From: Ifrita kowaldi
Lineage: Eukaryota > Chordata > Aves > Passeriformes > Cinclosomatidae
DNA length: 64,000 bases
Reading direction: 5' to 3'
NCBI GenBank assembly: GCA_013398055.1
Contig: VZRS01015041.1
Coordinates: 177,773 to 241,772, forward strand
The notes below the pieces were generated by a model that was not told where the DNA came from, did not search any database, and saw only the letters and a program-made list of their open reading frames with translations. A program made the position numbers and the translations under genes. This document shows, piece after piece, positions 26,401 to 39,800 of the stretch. The stretch's first letter is position 1; every line of letters begins with the position of its first letter.

Positions 26401-29400
26401 GACAGTCTTGGTCAATGAAGGCAGAAAAAGGAAATTCCCACAAAACAGACACCAGAAAACTTGTTAGACCAGTCCAAACGGTGGAGGGGCACGTGTGTGG
26501 GTGGGTTTTTTGTTTGTTTTTGGTGTTTTCTGGGGCTCTGTTCCTGGGGAAATCCACGCAGTGCCTTGGGTTCCCCGTTGGTAAAGGGAATTTCAACATA
26601 CCCAGCTCCCAAACACTTGCCAGGTGCTTCATGATCCATCAGGGAAAGAGCTCTAGAAAGAACAAGGTTGTCCTCTTGTCTTACCAGAAGCCAGAGCTGT
26701 GCTGGGTTCTGCCTTTCCCAGCCTCCCTGCAGGATTTGAAGCTGAGAGCAGGCACAGCTCTGTGCAGGGCTCTCATTAACACACCCGGGCCTGCAGAGAC
26801 CTCGGCCGTGTGGCAGAGTGCAGCTCCCTCTCTGCACTCCCTCCTTTCCCAGCACCTCTTCCAAGCAGGAAAAGCGCTGTAGGATCTGTCCCTCCTCCTG
26901 CTGGGGCTGTGCTTTCTTAGAAATGCGGACGGGTTTGGGTTGGAAGGGTGGGGTTGGGAAGATCATCTCATCCCTCCCCCTGCCACGGGCAGGGACACCT
27001 TCCACAGACCGGGATGCTCCAAGCTCATCCTTGGGCACCTCCTGGGATGGGGCAGCCACAGCTTCTCTGGGAATTCCATCCCAGGGCCTCCCCACCCTCC
27101 CAGCAGGAATTTGTCCCAGTATCCCACGGAACCCTGCCCTTCCCAGCGCCGGTGTGGCGTGGATCAGCCGGGTCGCTGCCTGACCTGTGCCCCCCGCTCT
27201 GCCTTCACAGCAAGACGGCTTCTGGATCTACTCCGAGTACTGTAACAACCACCTGGACGCGTGCATGGAGCTCTCCAAGCTGATGAAGGACAGCAGGTAC
27301 CAGCACTTCTTCGAGGCGTGCCGCCTGCTGCAGCAGATGATCGACATCGCCATCGACGGCTTCCTGCTGACGCCCGTGCAGAAGATCTGCAAGTACCCCC
27401 TGCAGCTGGCAGAGCTGCTCAAGTACACGGCCCAGGAGCACAGGTAACTGCAGCAGCCACGGGGCTCCCCCTGCTCCTCACACACAGCGTTGGGCTTTCT
27501 GTCCACTGCTCCTTCCCACAAAGGGTTGGGGTTCTCTGTCCACTGCTCCTTCCCACACAGGGCTGAATTCTCTGTCCACTGCTCCTCACGCACAGGGTTG
27601 GGGATTCTCTGTCCACTGCTCCTCACACACAGGATTGGGATTCTCTGTCCACTGCTCCTCACACACAGGGTTGGGGATTCTCTGTCCACTGCTCCTCACA
27701 CACAGGATTGGGATTCTCTGTCCACTGCTCCTTNCGCTGTCCCCTGCCCCTTCCCACACAGGATTGGACTTCTCTGTCCACTGCTCCTCACACACAGGAT
27801 TGGGATTCTCTGTCCACTGCTCCTTCCCACACAGGATTGGAATTCTCTGTCCGCTGCTCCTTCCCACACAGGGGTTGGAGTTTCTGTCCACCGCTCCTTC
27901 CCACACAGGGTTGGGGTTCTCTGTCCCCACTGCTCCTTCCCACAAAGGGCTGGGGATTCTCTGTCCACTGCTCCTTCCCACACAGGGGTTGGAGTTTCTG
28001 TCCACCGCTCCTTCCCACACAGGATTGGGGTTTTCTATCCAGCTCCAGTCCCTGTGACATCCTGGATAAACGGGAGCAGGACAAAGGGTCAGCAGACAGT
28101 TCAGGTTTCTCAAAGCAGCAATTCTCGCTGGAGACACTCTCAGCTCTGTTCTAATCAGACATGTGAACTAATTACCCTTGGATGTACTTTCTGATGCTAC
28201 CAGTTACACTGGAAAAATTACCTAATTAGCATTCAGTGGTCTGAGGGGCTCCTTCCCTGCTCCTGGGGAAGACCTGGGCATGCAGCGAGTACAAGGCCAG
28301 GATCTGCAACTGGAGCCTGATGTGGGCAGAGCTCCAAACCTGCTCAGCTTTTCAGCCCAGTCCTGTCTCTGGTTTTGCCACGGGGTTTAGGTTCACAGGA
28401 GCGCCTGCAGTTTGATTGCTTCCCAAAATTTCCTGGATTTTTTTTGCTGCTGCTGAGGACAATCAGCCTGGCTGCCTGACAGTGCCTGTGATTCTACTTG
28501 GGATTTACTGCTGTGAAAATAAGGTGGAACAAGAATCAGGCCCTGTAAGAGAAGATTTGCTCCAGCCCTGCCAATTTTCTCTTTTTCCAAAACCCATTTA
28601 AAAGCAAGTGAGAACAAAAAAAGACCAGAGATGTTTCAGAAACTTCTGCAAGTGTTTGACTTCTTGTTTTTCCCAAGCTCAGCTCTAGAAGAGCAGTGGT
28701 GTGCTGTGACCAGAGCTGCATTGATTTGCTTTGACCTGACCCACAAGTCTGAGTGATTCAGGGTAACCAAATGCCCCAATCACCAATTTGGACAAGCCTT
28801 TGGCTCCAGATCCAATTCCTGCTTCTCCAAAGACCAAATCAAACTTGGAATGGGCTCGTGGGAACCTCAGGGTATCAGCAAGCAGCTCTGGGATCCCACA
28901 GGTTGTGGGTTTTCCCCTCAGCAGCCACGTGAGGACCCACAGCACTGCCTGGGAGCTCAGATGTGACTTCCCATCAGGAGGGTGTTTAAAATGGCCCTCT
29001 GTGAGTTCTTTGGGAGCCAGAGCAAAGGGGATGTGGGCAGTGTGCTAACACAAGGGCTGGCTTCTTCTGGGAGCGCATTCCTGTTCCCTTTGGGGTGTTT
29101 GAAGTTCACCATGTTGTTCAGTGATCACACAGAGCCGTGTTCCGAGGAGCCCTGGGAGCTCTCCTGGCGTTCAGCAGCCGTGGGTTGGCTCAGCCTGAGA
29201 GCTCTGTGTCACTGCATGGCCATGGACACTCCACTGCTCCTATTTCTGCGTGCTCTGGGAAGGGGAGGGAAGGCAGGGTGAGGTTTGCTCACCTTGTGGT
29301 AGGAGGAGTAACCCCTGAAGCTGTAACAGCATGGGGATGAAACCTGTGGCTGCACAGAGCCAGTGCCACATCCCAGCCCTGGAGTGAGGCAAAACATGGA

Positions 29401-32400
29401 AAAACACAGGATTCCCAGGGAAAGCAGGGATGTGAGCTTCATCTAACAGAGGAACATGATTGTATTTTTCTTTTTTTCCTTCCTTTTCACTACCCCCACA
29501 CCTGCAGAGCTGTGGATTTTCCCTGCACCAGGTCAGGAGAACGCTGAAACCAGAATCCAAACCACACTCCCCAGGGATAGCATGTGATGCTTGGCAAGGA
29601 TCTGGACTTGGATTCTGATGGAGCCCTGGGAAGTGGCCACTGCAGCCCCAATAGAATTGACAAACCCTTTATTTACCTCCATCTCATGGCTAATGGGATC
29701 CTATTATTGCCTCATGGCCAAACGCTCTGCTTCTGTTGTTTTTTGCTTCCCAGTTTTTGCCAGCTCTGCCACAGACATGGGCTGGGAGCCCAAAAAGTTC
29801 AGTCCCGAGTCTTTTCTTCATTACAGCGTGACAGAAGAACGTGTCTGGGGTTTTCCCATTGGGATTAGGAATTAGCATTCCCAGGATGAAGCGGGCTGGC
29901 AGCGTCCCACTCGGCGTGGAGGCAGGACGGGGCTGAGCTCCGAGCCTGCCTCCCTCTGACTGCTGCCTGCTTGCAGCCTGCTTCCTGTGAATTTTTCACA
30001 AAGCCACATCTGTTCACCTCTTAAAGATTTACTCCAGCTTAATATGAATTAAATATAGGAAGGTCCTAAGTGCAGCTGGCTGGAGTCCGGAGCATTCCCA
30101 GAGCAGAGGGAGCTGGAGTTGGGGATGGAGGAACACGCGGCGTGAGGAGGCCCTGCCAAGGAGTGCCCTCCCTCCTGAGCATGAGCAGCACTGCTAGGAG
30201 ATCATTGAACTGTCTGCAAGCCCTGCACCTCTCCCTGCCTCTCCAGATCCCTCCTAGCCACAGGGACTTCCCTGTTTCCCTAAAGAGCTCCTGGGTATTC
30301 TCCAGGCCACCCCGATGTCCCCCTGGCACGGCTCCTTTCCTCCCTTACACAACCAACGCTCTCTTCTCACAGATGCTCCCACAAAGGGAGGCACAAGAAG
30401 TTTTTCGTTTTCACTTCCATCCCTGGAAGTGTCCAGGCCTGGGTTGGATGGGACTTGGAGCACCCTGGGATAGTGGAAGGTGTCCCTGCCCATGGCAGGG
30501 AGTGGAGCTGGATGGGTTTTAAGGTCCCTTCCCACCCAAACCTCCCTGTGATGGATATATCAGGCAGCCCACCCTCTGTTTTCCTTTATTTTGCTGAAAG
30601 CCCAGTCCTGCTGTCCTGGAATTTGTAGGATTCTTTTTAACCTCAGCTAGAATTTTGACATAAGAATTTAAGAAAAAATGAAAACTCAGCTCGAGGTTTC
30701 ATCCAAGCAAGGATGCCAAAAGGACAAATAATATTTTCTGTGTGTTTGTTTCTTAGTATTTCTCCTGTTGGGATCACGTGGAGAGGGGATCTAATTTCCA
30801 GCATTCACCCCTCTTTTAGCTGTCACCAGCACAATCCTTAGCAATAATCAATAAAGCCATTCCCCCTGCAGCTGCCCAGGATGGCAGTTTTTCTCATTAG
30901 TCAGCAATCAATAGCAGCCCTTAAGTTAATAATGCATTATGGTGGTGTTGTGGCAGCTGGCCTTGCCTGTCTTCCCAGTGGAAATGGACGTTACAGCTCC
31001 TTGGAATGGAAAAGCAGGCACAGGGCAGAAATCAATGGCATCGATCTCAGCATCACTTTTTGGAAAGACTGATCATCATCCTCAGTGGCCCTGGCAGGAG
31101 CCTGGTCTCACTCTGTGTTACTGCCCTCACAGGGCCCTGCAGGGAGGAAAAAAGAGAGTTGCTTTGGTTTGCTCACCTGAAATCTGCAGTGAGAGTGAAT
31201 TCCATGGGGTGGCTGCTCTGGGAGGGGTTTGGAAGGTGCTCTGCTCTTGGTCCAAATGAAGCCTTTTCTAAATGTTCATTTTAAAACCAGAGACACACAC
31301 ACACAGACGCAGAGGCTGTAAAAATGCTCAGCCTGTCTTTAGGATGCTCTTTAGCTGGGCACCCTAAGGCTGTAAAGGGCTCACCAGTGCTGGGTTGGTG
31401 AGGCCAGACTGAGCTCCCAATTCCAGTTTCCATCGAGCTGCTCCGTTGTGACGATCCAGATGGAAAAATCCCATCGCAGTACTAGGGGGTCACCCCTTCC
31501 CGTGTTCCTGTGGGCTGGTGAGGTTGTGACAGACTCCTGGGCGTGTCCTGCTGCCTCTGATGGCCTTTCCCTCTGTGTCCAGTGACTACAGGTACGTGGC
31601 TGCTGCCCTGGCCGTCATGAGGAACGTGACTCTCCAGATCAACGAGCGCAAGCGGAGGCTGGAGAACATCGACAAGATAGCTCAGTGGCAGGCCTCTGTC
31701 CTGGACTGGGAGGTACAGTAAAGCTGGCCTGGGAACCTGGGAAGGGCAAATTCCAGGCTGTTGTTGAACTATCTCTGGTGTAGTTGATTTTGCACGGTTT
31801 GGGATTCAGCCTGGGGCGGAGAAGGGCACAGTCGTGACTTCAGGGTGGTGCTTAAACATTAATGGTGCCCTGAAGAAAGTCCAGGGTCCAGTTCCAATTT
31901 CATCACTGGAAACCTGGAGTGACCTTTGTGATTGCAGTGCTGGTAGTAGGTGAGACTTGGAGCAAGCTCTGTGTGCATTCTGCCTCCGTGCTGTGTCACT
32001 GGGGAGGGAGGAGGCAGAGAGGTAGCAAAAAGCCCTGGGAATTGTGACAGGTTGGGAAAATGGAGAAAATCCTTCTGGTGGTTGCTCTAGGACTGGGAGC
32101 CAAACTGTTAAACCGGAGTTAGAGATGCTATTTGCATTTTATAAATGACTTCCCACTTAAAGATATTTCTGAAGCAGCCCTGTGTGTAGTGATGGTGTAA
32201 TTAAGGAGCTGAGAGGCACAGGGAAGGCAGAGTCAGCAGAAGGATTCCTCACCAGCAGGCCTTCAGTCTCTGCATTCGTGCCATGTGTTTGGAAGAAAAG
32301 CCATACTAAAATTATGTTCTCCCTTTCTTCTTGTCCCTGATTTTTTAAAATCATTGTATGGAAGTAATCCGTAAATAGGGTTTTGCAGCAGATTGAGGAC

Positions 32401-35400
32401 AAACGTTTTTGTAAATCCTCTCGCTGTTGTCATCGGCCCATGTGTTCAGCAAGGAGATAATCAGAGTGATGGAGCAGCCTTTCTGCTTCCTCACTTGTGA
32501 AGTCTGAAATAACTCCACATCCCAGTCACTGGGATCATGCTGTGTAGATGAATCTGGGGGAAAGGGGCGTTAGTCCGTTAATTGTTTTATTTCTGGCAGA
32601 GATCTGTGAAGGCTGCGAGGGGAGGGAGAGAAATACAGGTGCATCACCTGTGTCCTCCTTGGCTGATTTACTTCATTGCTGTGGTGGAGGCTGGGTTCAG
32701 CCCTAGCCCTGGTGATAAAACACACAATAAAACACATCAGTGCAGCAATCAGAGCTGGCTCTGGGACTGGCTGGGAGAGCAGAGAGCACAGATGATGTGT
32801 TTGATTGTTTTACTGCTCAGGAACATCTCTCACTGCCACAGACTCATTTCCAGAATGAGGAAATACTCTGCAGGAAGCTCAGGACCATCAGCTCCGTGCT
32901 CAGCCCTGGAGTGTGCCATGGGATGAGCTAATGGGGGTCATTTGTGAGGAGCTCCAAGCCCCTCACTGTAAATAAATCTCGATTAAGGACGGGCCCATTC
33001 CAAGTCAGTGAATATTCATGTGTGAGGGGGAAGCCAAGGTGACCTCCTCACAGCATCTATGGAATAGCAGTTGCTTTTTCTCTTCCATTAGCTCAGTTGA
33101 TAATTCATTTTTATTTAGCCCTATCCTTGATAATTCATTCCTGCTTAGCAGTACCCATTCTTTATCTCCACCCTATCCTCAGGAACTTGCCAAATTATTC
33201 TTCCAGGCTTTTTGCAGCTATTCCAGATTTTGAGCACATTATTGCAGCAACATCCTTCAGCTTCTCATAACACAGCAAAGCCTGCTGTTGGCATGCTCAG
33301 AAATCTGGTGGGAATACAGCTCCTGGGCAAAGGAAAATACCCTCCTTGCCCTTTTTATTCTGGATTTTGGATCAAGAAGAGTCACAGAGTTTTGATGAGA
33401 AAGGAGATGATGAGAGCTGGATCCAGCAGAGGATTTCAGTGCTTGATTCTTTCCTCTGAAGTAATTCTGAATCATCAGATCCAGCCCCCACTCCACAGCT
33501 GTCCATGGAACAGCCAGAAGGATGCACTGAAACCCAAAATACCCAGAAGTGAGCCACAGTGTAAGGCAGGAAGAGAGTGGGAGAAATGAAAAGATTGGAT
33601 CTTTGGGAAGTGCTTGGATCTGCTGAGATGTGTGCAGGTGTTGCTGAGGCACTGCAGACCCCAAATCCCCCTCAGTGGCTGCAGGAATGTCCCCAGGACA
33701 TGGATCGAAGGGCTTGGCTCCTCCCCCAGCCCCTGGGGGCTCAGATCTTTTGTCTCCTGTGCAGTTTTGGGGTACAGGGGGGATCTCCTGGTGTGTGTCC
33801 CCAGCCTCTCCAGGCTGTGGGGAAGGGGCGTTTCTGGTTTGAGGAGAAGAGCACGGCTCCCCGTTGGTGTTTGCTGCCACGAGGCTCAGCCTGTGTGAGG
33901 GTCCCTGAGCAGAGAGAGGCACCCTCAGCTGCCATTCCCAGCTTTCCTGGCCCTGCTCCTGCTCTAACCAGACCTTTCTGTACCTGCTCTGTCCATCTCA
34001 GTGGCTCCAGCCAGCCCAGAGCACAGCTCAGCCTTCCTGAGACCCCCTGAAAGCAGCAGTGGCCACAAGAAAACCAGGAGTAAAAAATTACCAGTTCAGT
34101 CATTTTTTCACCAGAAATCCAGGCAGGGCACAAGACAGAGCTAATCCCAAATTCCCACCGTGTTGGCACTTGGTGAATGATTTCAGTGGCTGAGTGTTTC
34201 AGCATGTGGAAATATTTTATTTGAAGGAATGTCTGTTTTTCCTCAGCATCTCGAGACTGATGATGCCGATTCTCTGATCTGAAGTTGCGTTTTCCTTTCT
34301 AAATTTACCCATGTTCTGTGAGGAGACGGTGGAAAAAGATTTTTTTTAAAGAAGAAGAAAAAATCCCAAGCAAACAAAAAATACTTAGTGAGGGAATATT
34401 TGGAATGTTCTTGCATATAAAATGTGTGTATACGTTTTCTTGCAAGGAGAGGCTGTTGTTGGGAATGCTGATCCTAAAACTAATGGGAAAAGTCAGGACA
34501 TGTCCAAGCTGCTTTAAGCAGAGGGGTTTTACTGAATCTCGTGTTTTAGGAATCATTTTTATCCCTCCGTGGGATAAAAATTTATCCCATGGTGGTGAAT
34601 TTCAGGATGAGGTTTTGAAAGCTGCAAATATCCTTGAGTTAACCAAGGCCAGAGGTTTTTCCCAAGAAATCCTGCAAGGAGGATCTGATGGTTTCAGTTG
34701 CCAGTGGGACCAGGAAAGGGTGGCCTGGCACGAGGGACAAGCCAGGGTCTGAAGTCTCAGGGAATTACTGGCAGCTTTGGCATCTTTAGACAAGTAATGA
34801 CTGAGCAGAATCTTAGGGGAAGATTCTGATCTCACTGACTGCTGCAAATCAGAGCTGATCCCAGTCCCTTTGAGGTGCGTTCCTGTGTAGTTTGTGGGAA
34901 TGTGGGCTTGACCGGGAGGCCTGGCTTGGTCTGTTGCCATGTGTGAGTCACTTCTGCATTTTGTAACCTGAATTCCCAGCGTACAAACAGAGCCAGAGAG
35001 GTGCTGCCCACACCAGTCCTTTGAGCCGGTGATGGCTCAGATTTGGGGCTTGCACCACCTCCTGCCGAGCCCTTTCAGAGCCTGGCAGCTGTCCGTGCTC
35101 TGAAGTGTTCCCTGATGCTCCAGCTCCGTCTGCCCCGCTCAGCATCGTCCCCGTGGAGCACCCTGGGATCAAACCGGTGACCCTGAAAGGCAAACCAGCA
35201 CACGGGGGGACTGGGGAGGCTTCAGAGGGGGCAGCCAGAGCCCGTCCTGGGCAGCCTTTGCTGCTCCCCTCGCTGCTCCTGCCCTCCAAGGGAGCTCCAG
35301 CCCTCGAGGGTTGGTGGGAATAGCTACACACACACACAGACACACAGGGTAGGATCAGAAAGAGATTTCCTCAAAGCCCATCGTGGTCTCCAAGTCCTTG

Positions 35401-36803
35401 CCAGCCCCAGCGTGGGCAGGGCTGTGTTTACACCGCTCCGAGGTGCATCCCTGCCTTCCCCTCTGCTCCTGTTCCCTCTCTGCTGCCCCCACAGGGATCC
35501 TGTGAGCCCGTGGAGCCCTGTGCCACCCGTGCCACCCGTGCCACCCGTGCCACTGTGCCCAGCTCGCTGGGCTCGGCTCCTGGGCAGGGTCTGGGCTCAG
35601 TTCCCATGGGCACGACCCAGCACAGCCTCTCCGAGTGCCCTGTACGGATGATGTGGGGATGGAAAACCGGTCTGTGCCTCAGCACACCTGGAATTGCTCA
35701 ATTTTGTGCCTTTTCACACAGCTCTTGAACCACATCAAAACAAAACGAAGCAGCAATCAGTGCAGCAGCTCAGGCTGCCTCTCCAGCCCTCCAGCAGCTC
35801 TTTCCTCCCTTTCAGCCCAGTTTTTTCTCACAGGAGGGAGGTGATGGTGGCTCCCATTCCCTGGGAGGAGATCTGTGGAGGTCCCTCATCCAACAGTGGG
35901 GTGTTTGGCACAGGACAGAGCCTTGCTCATCAGCCTGGATGGGTTTGAACTTGCTATTTGAACAGATTACTTTGGTTTGTGTGTGGATATTTAGATATTT
36001 CTACCAGAGATTCCCATGGGGTGCCACTATGGCAGCTTCCAGGAGTATTGAATTTCCATGAAGGGAGAAATGCATAATTTTGAGAATTATAATGAGCATT
36101 GTCCTTTTAAATTTCTTCTCATTCCTGTTATTTACGGGTCCTTTAAATCAAGACTTGCTGCCCTTAATTATGTAATCTGTAATCACTGGCTTCAGCCTAA
36201 TACTGCGTTAGTGAATCCAAGAGTGCCATGAAAGGAAGCTGCCTGTGACCAACAGAGTGAGGACAGCCTGATGAGAAATCCTCCTGGGAAAGAAAACCAC
36301 GGCAGGGAGTGAAACGGAGCCTTCTTTTTTCTCTTCTTCCTTTTTTTTCCCCCTCAGCAACAGAAGGTACCAAAACTGAGCCTGTTGAAAAGGACAACAT
36401 TTCGCTGGCGTTCCTTTTTGTGATCTCAGTGTAGCCCCGGGTGCTAATCAGCCTGTCAGTCTCTAATTGCAGAACAGCGGTGTCAGGCACAAGAGAGCCC
36501 TGCTGGCTCCCTGGGAGCTGGGAAAGGGCACGAAATCCCCTCCCGGTGCCCAGCAGGGACAGCAGAGAGCCGTGTCAGGGTGGGCTGGGTGCAGGGGAGC
36601 AGCTCCGGTGGGCTGTGAGCATTCCCGAGCCCGGGGGAAGTGTGCGGCTCCTGGGAGGGGGAGCAGCTCTCAGTGCCAAGCCCTTCCCTGATATCCTGGT
36701 GCTCCCAGCAGCATTTATTTCGTGGCACTGTTAAACCTCCTCCCAGCTGCCCATTACAGAGCGGGGTGGTCACTGCAGCAGAGCTGGGGAGCTGCATCTT
36801 TCC

Positions 36804-36865
<62 letters not shown>

Positions 36866-39800
36866 GCTGACCCTGTGCTGGCACAGTCAGGAGTGGCCTG
36901 GGGACTCTGTGTGTCACCACAGGGCTCGAGGGAGCTCGCAGCCAGCCCGGGTGTGGGTGACCTTCTGCTCCCATTACTGCCCACAAAGGACTGGGACAGC
37001 GTGAAGTAGACAGGAGGCAGCTTGCCTTGGGCTGCCCTTTGGGTGCAGCAGGATGTGCACTGAAGGCCCTGGGTGCGGCTGGGGAGGGCTGAGGGGCTTG
37101 GTTGGAGGCTTACAGGACAAAACTTAGATTGGAAAAAGTGTCAGGGCTTCTCTTGGCCACTCTGCTGCTGTGCTCTGCTGAACGTCTGCCAGTTCAAAGC
37201 AACTAAAAGTTCAGCCTCTTCCTTTTTCAGCAGGGTTTCTCTTAAGGATGGATACAGATGATCCAGCCTCTGTAGGAGTTGGGAAAAAAATGGAGAAAAA
37301 GGAAGTTTTTTCCTAGTTCTGTACAGATTTGGAGGCGTGGGACTGGGAGAGACATTTGGGGGAGTCTGCCTGGAGTACGGATCGAGGCGTGCTGGGGGAG
37401 CCAGTGTCCCTCTTTGCCCCCCACCCTGCAGCTGCCCCCGAGCCCCTCAGTGGGGAGCAGGGAAGACAATTTGTGCTGTTCAGAGAGGTACAGCTGTGTC
37501 AGGACAGGAAAAGCCTTTGGAGGTTCAGAGGTGCTGCCCTGAGGCTCGGCTGTGGGGATTGGCACAGCAGCCCAGGCTGGAGGAGCAGGGCAGGACCATG
37601 GGCACGCTGCTCTTGGCCAGCCAAGATTGCCCTTTGCAATCTGTATTTCCCAATTCGCTCACCCCAAGTGGGAAATCAACTATTTCTAGCCTATAGACTG
37701 GATATACAAATTGTTTTCCCCACATAAGAAATGCAATACAAATCCCATCGTTTCGGATCTGGATGTTTTTGGGTTATGTTGCTTGCAGGGACTACACAGT
37801 TTGGATTCAGCTAATCAAGTAGAAGTGTTTACAGAGCCCTCTGTGTGTCCTCAGGCTTCAGATGCTACCACAGGAGTAAAAGACAAAGCTGGCTTTCTAT
37901 TTTTAGCAGCCAGCCTCTCCTAAGCTCGCCCCCTCTCCTAAAGCTCCCATCCATAGGCTTGTGGGAATCTTCTTCACATAAGCTCATGTTTAGCCAGGAA
38001 AGCTCACAATTTCTGGAGCTGGTGCGTTTTCTTCAGAGGCTTCTGGTTCTGGGGCTCGTGTCCCCCTGAGCTGTGGCAGCAGCACACGGTCCCGGGGCTC
38101 TGGCCAGGCTGAAGTGGGACCCTGCTGAGGCACTGTGGGATCACAGCCCATCCCATTTCCCTCTACGTCCTAAGGAGTTACCCTCAGTAGCCCCTGGGAC
38201 AGCACAGGCACAGAAGTGAGGCAGGGAGGTGGATAAAAGCTGGGCTGAGGCGGTTTGGAAGTCGGTGTTGCAGCTTGGTGATGCAGTGACTTAATGAAGC
38301 TGCTGTTGTCACAGGGCCCGGGGACACAGGCGGTTGCTCCCAATCAATGCTGAGAGGTTAATTACACATTCACCTGAGCAGCAGTTTGAAATCCTCACCA
38401 CAGAATCAGGAGTGGGGGGGACTCTGGGCTGCCTTGGCGCCTGCGAGCGTGAGCAGCACCAGAAGTGTGTGTCTAGCTGCGTGCCCCCCATGGCTGGCTG
38501 AACCTTTTACAAGCTGTTTGCTGGGATTTTTGGGATTCTGTCGTCCCAGAAATCGGTTCCAGCTTGGCATCAAAGCCAGAACTGCAGTAGTTCACAGCCA
38601 AAAAGGAAAAAAAAAGCTCTTCTCTGACTTGCTCCTGAATTCTGCTCCTGAATCCTGCTCCTTACCTTTCAGCTGGAGCCATCCCGCCTCCCTCCTCGGT
38701 GCTCCACCGAGATGCCCACAGGGCAGGTGGTGGTGAATTCACCCATTTTTAATAAATAGGTTTTAATTAACTTTTTAAAAAGTCCAGCTCATTCCAATTA
38801 GTGGAGGGTGACTGCATTTGTTCTCTCAGAGAGTGGGAGAGAGAGCACTGTGTTTTCAAGACCATCTGCTCATGAATCCTTAAAAAAAACTCGGGAGAGG
38901 AAAACAAGCGTTAACCGGAGGCAGGGAAGGGTGAGGGCACTCTGGCAGCCGGCAGGGAGGCCTGGCCAGCCGGGAAGGGCTGGGGCTGCCACGAGAGCCG
39001 GGGTGGTCCTGACAGGATTTTGGAGCTGGGGAGCTCTAATGAGCTGTGGGAGAAGGGACTGGCAGTGTTTGGATGAGTGGGAAGAGAGGCAGCAATCCAG
39101 AGGGCAGAGTTCTGGCAGCCTCAGAGGCGGGGAACTGATATCCCAGAGTGTCCCAGGCTTTTGTAGCTGGCCCGAGATTCCAGGAGGGGAAGTGGTTTGG
39201 GATGCTGCTTTAAAGGGAGGGCGTGCAGGGAATTTGGTGCCCTGAATTCAAAGTGCCTCTGGGGTGGGCAGCAGGAAGGGGCTTTGTTTTCCTGATGCCA
39301 CCAGCACCTGCAGCAACATCCAAGGGTCTGGGGATACCTGGAGAGGGCAGTGGGGAGAGGGGACAGTGTCTGGGGCAGCTCTTTCCCCATTGCAATGTGA
39401 GCCATAGTGACCATGCTTCAAGTGTCCACACCTCCTTCAGTTACTCCCCTTCCCTCAGAATTATCCCCTAATCCCAGTTTCTGGTCTGAAATGGGGTGGC
39501 TTTGACAGCTGCAGAAAGGTTGAAATCTTACTGAATTGCAGCTTCTCCCCATCCTGCAAAGACAAACTTGTCCAGTGCAGTTGTCTCAGCCTCGTTCCCT
39601 GTGCCCTCCAGGGAGACGATATCTTGGACCGCAGCTCGGAGCTCATCTACACGGGAGAGATGTCCTGGATTTACCAGCCTTATGGACGGAACCAGCAGCG
39701 AGTTTTCTTTCTCTTTGATCACCAGATGGTTCTCTGCAAGAAGGTAAGGACACAGCTAAGGGCATGCTGCGGGCAGGCTGGCCAGTCCAAAGTGGTTTTT

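Larger units (their letters stand above)
27444..31582 (+). other. ARHGEF9 intron 5 (4,139 bp)
   Basis: Begins GTAACT and ends GTCCAG. The first 580 bases are mostly the 37-bp minisatellite (27467-28040). A CR1 3' fragment in + orientation lies at 30416-30555, and a short AC run at 31293-31306. No other gene is supported. The 234-codon open frame at 27490-28194 is only the minisatellite read in one frame. Confidence 0.85.
31713..39611 (+). other. ARHGEF9 intron 6 (7,899 bp)
   Basis: GT-AG intron. Notable contents are a pure (CAG)20 array at 36805-36864, a 20-bp near-palindrome at 34570-34589, short GC-rich 9-bp repeats at 35520-35553, an AC run at 35325-35347, and an AT-rich, possibly conserved block at 36055-36195. 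No other coding segment is supported. Polyglutamine or polycysteine open frames across 36483-36986 are translations of the CAG repeat. Confidence 0.85.

Noticed and set aside
26412..27095. 227-codon minus-strand open frame
   Set aside because: It overlaps the antisense CR1 copy before exon 5; the peptide is not CR1 reverse transcriptase and matches no family I know.
27490..28194. 234-codon open frame with repeated LCPLLLTH peptides
   Set aside because: It is the 37-bp minisatellite read in one frame and includes the ambiguous base; not a protein gene. Opposite-strand frames there are the same artefact.
33257..33922. 221-codon minus-strand open frame in intron 6
   Set aside because: Low-complexity composition, no domain, no supporting context.
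36483..36986. Open frames with polyglutamine, polyserine or polycysteine runs
   Set aside because: These are the three readings of the intronic (CAG)20 on the two strands, with no exon-like splice sites in frame with ARHGEF9.
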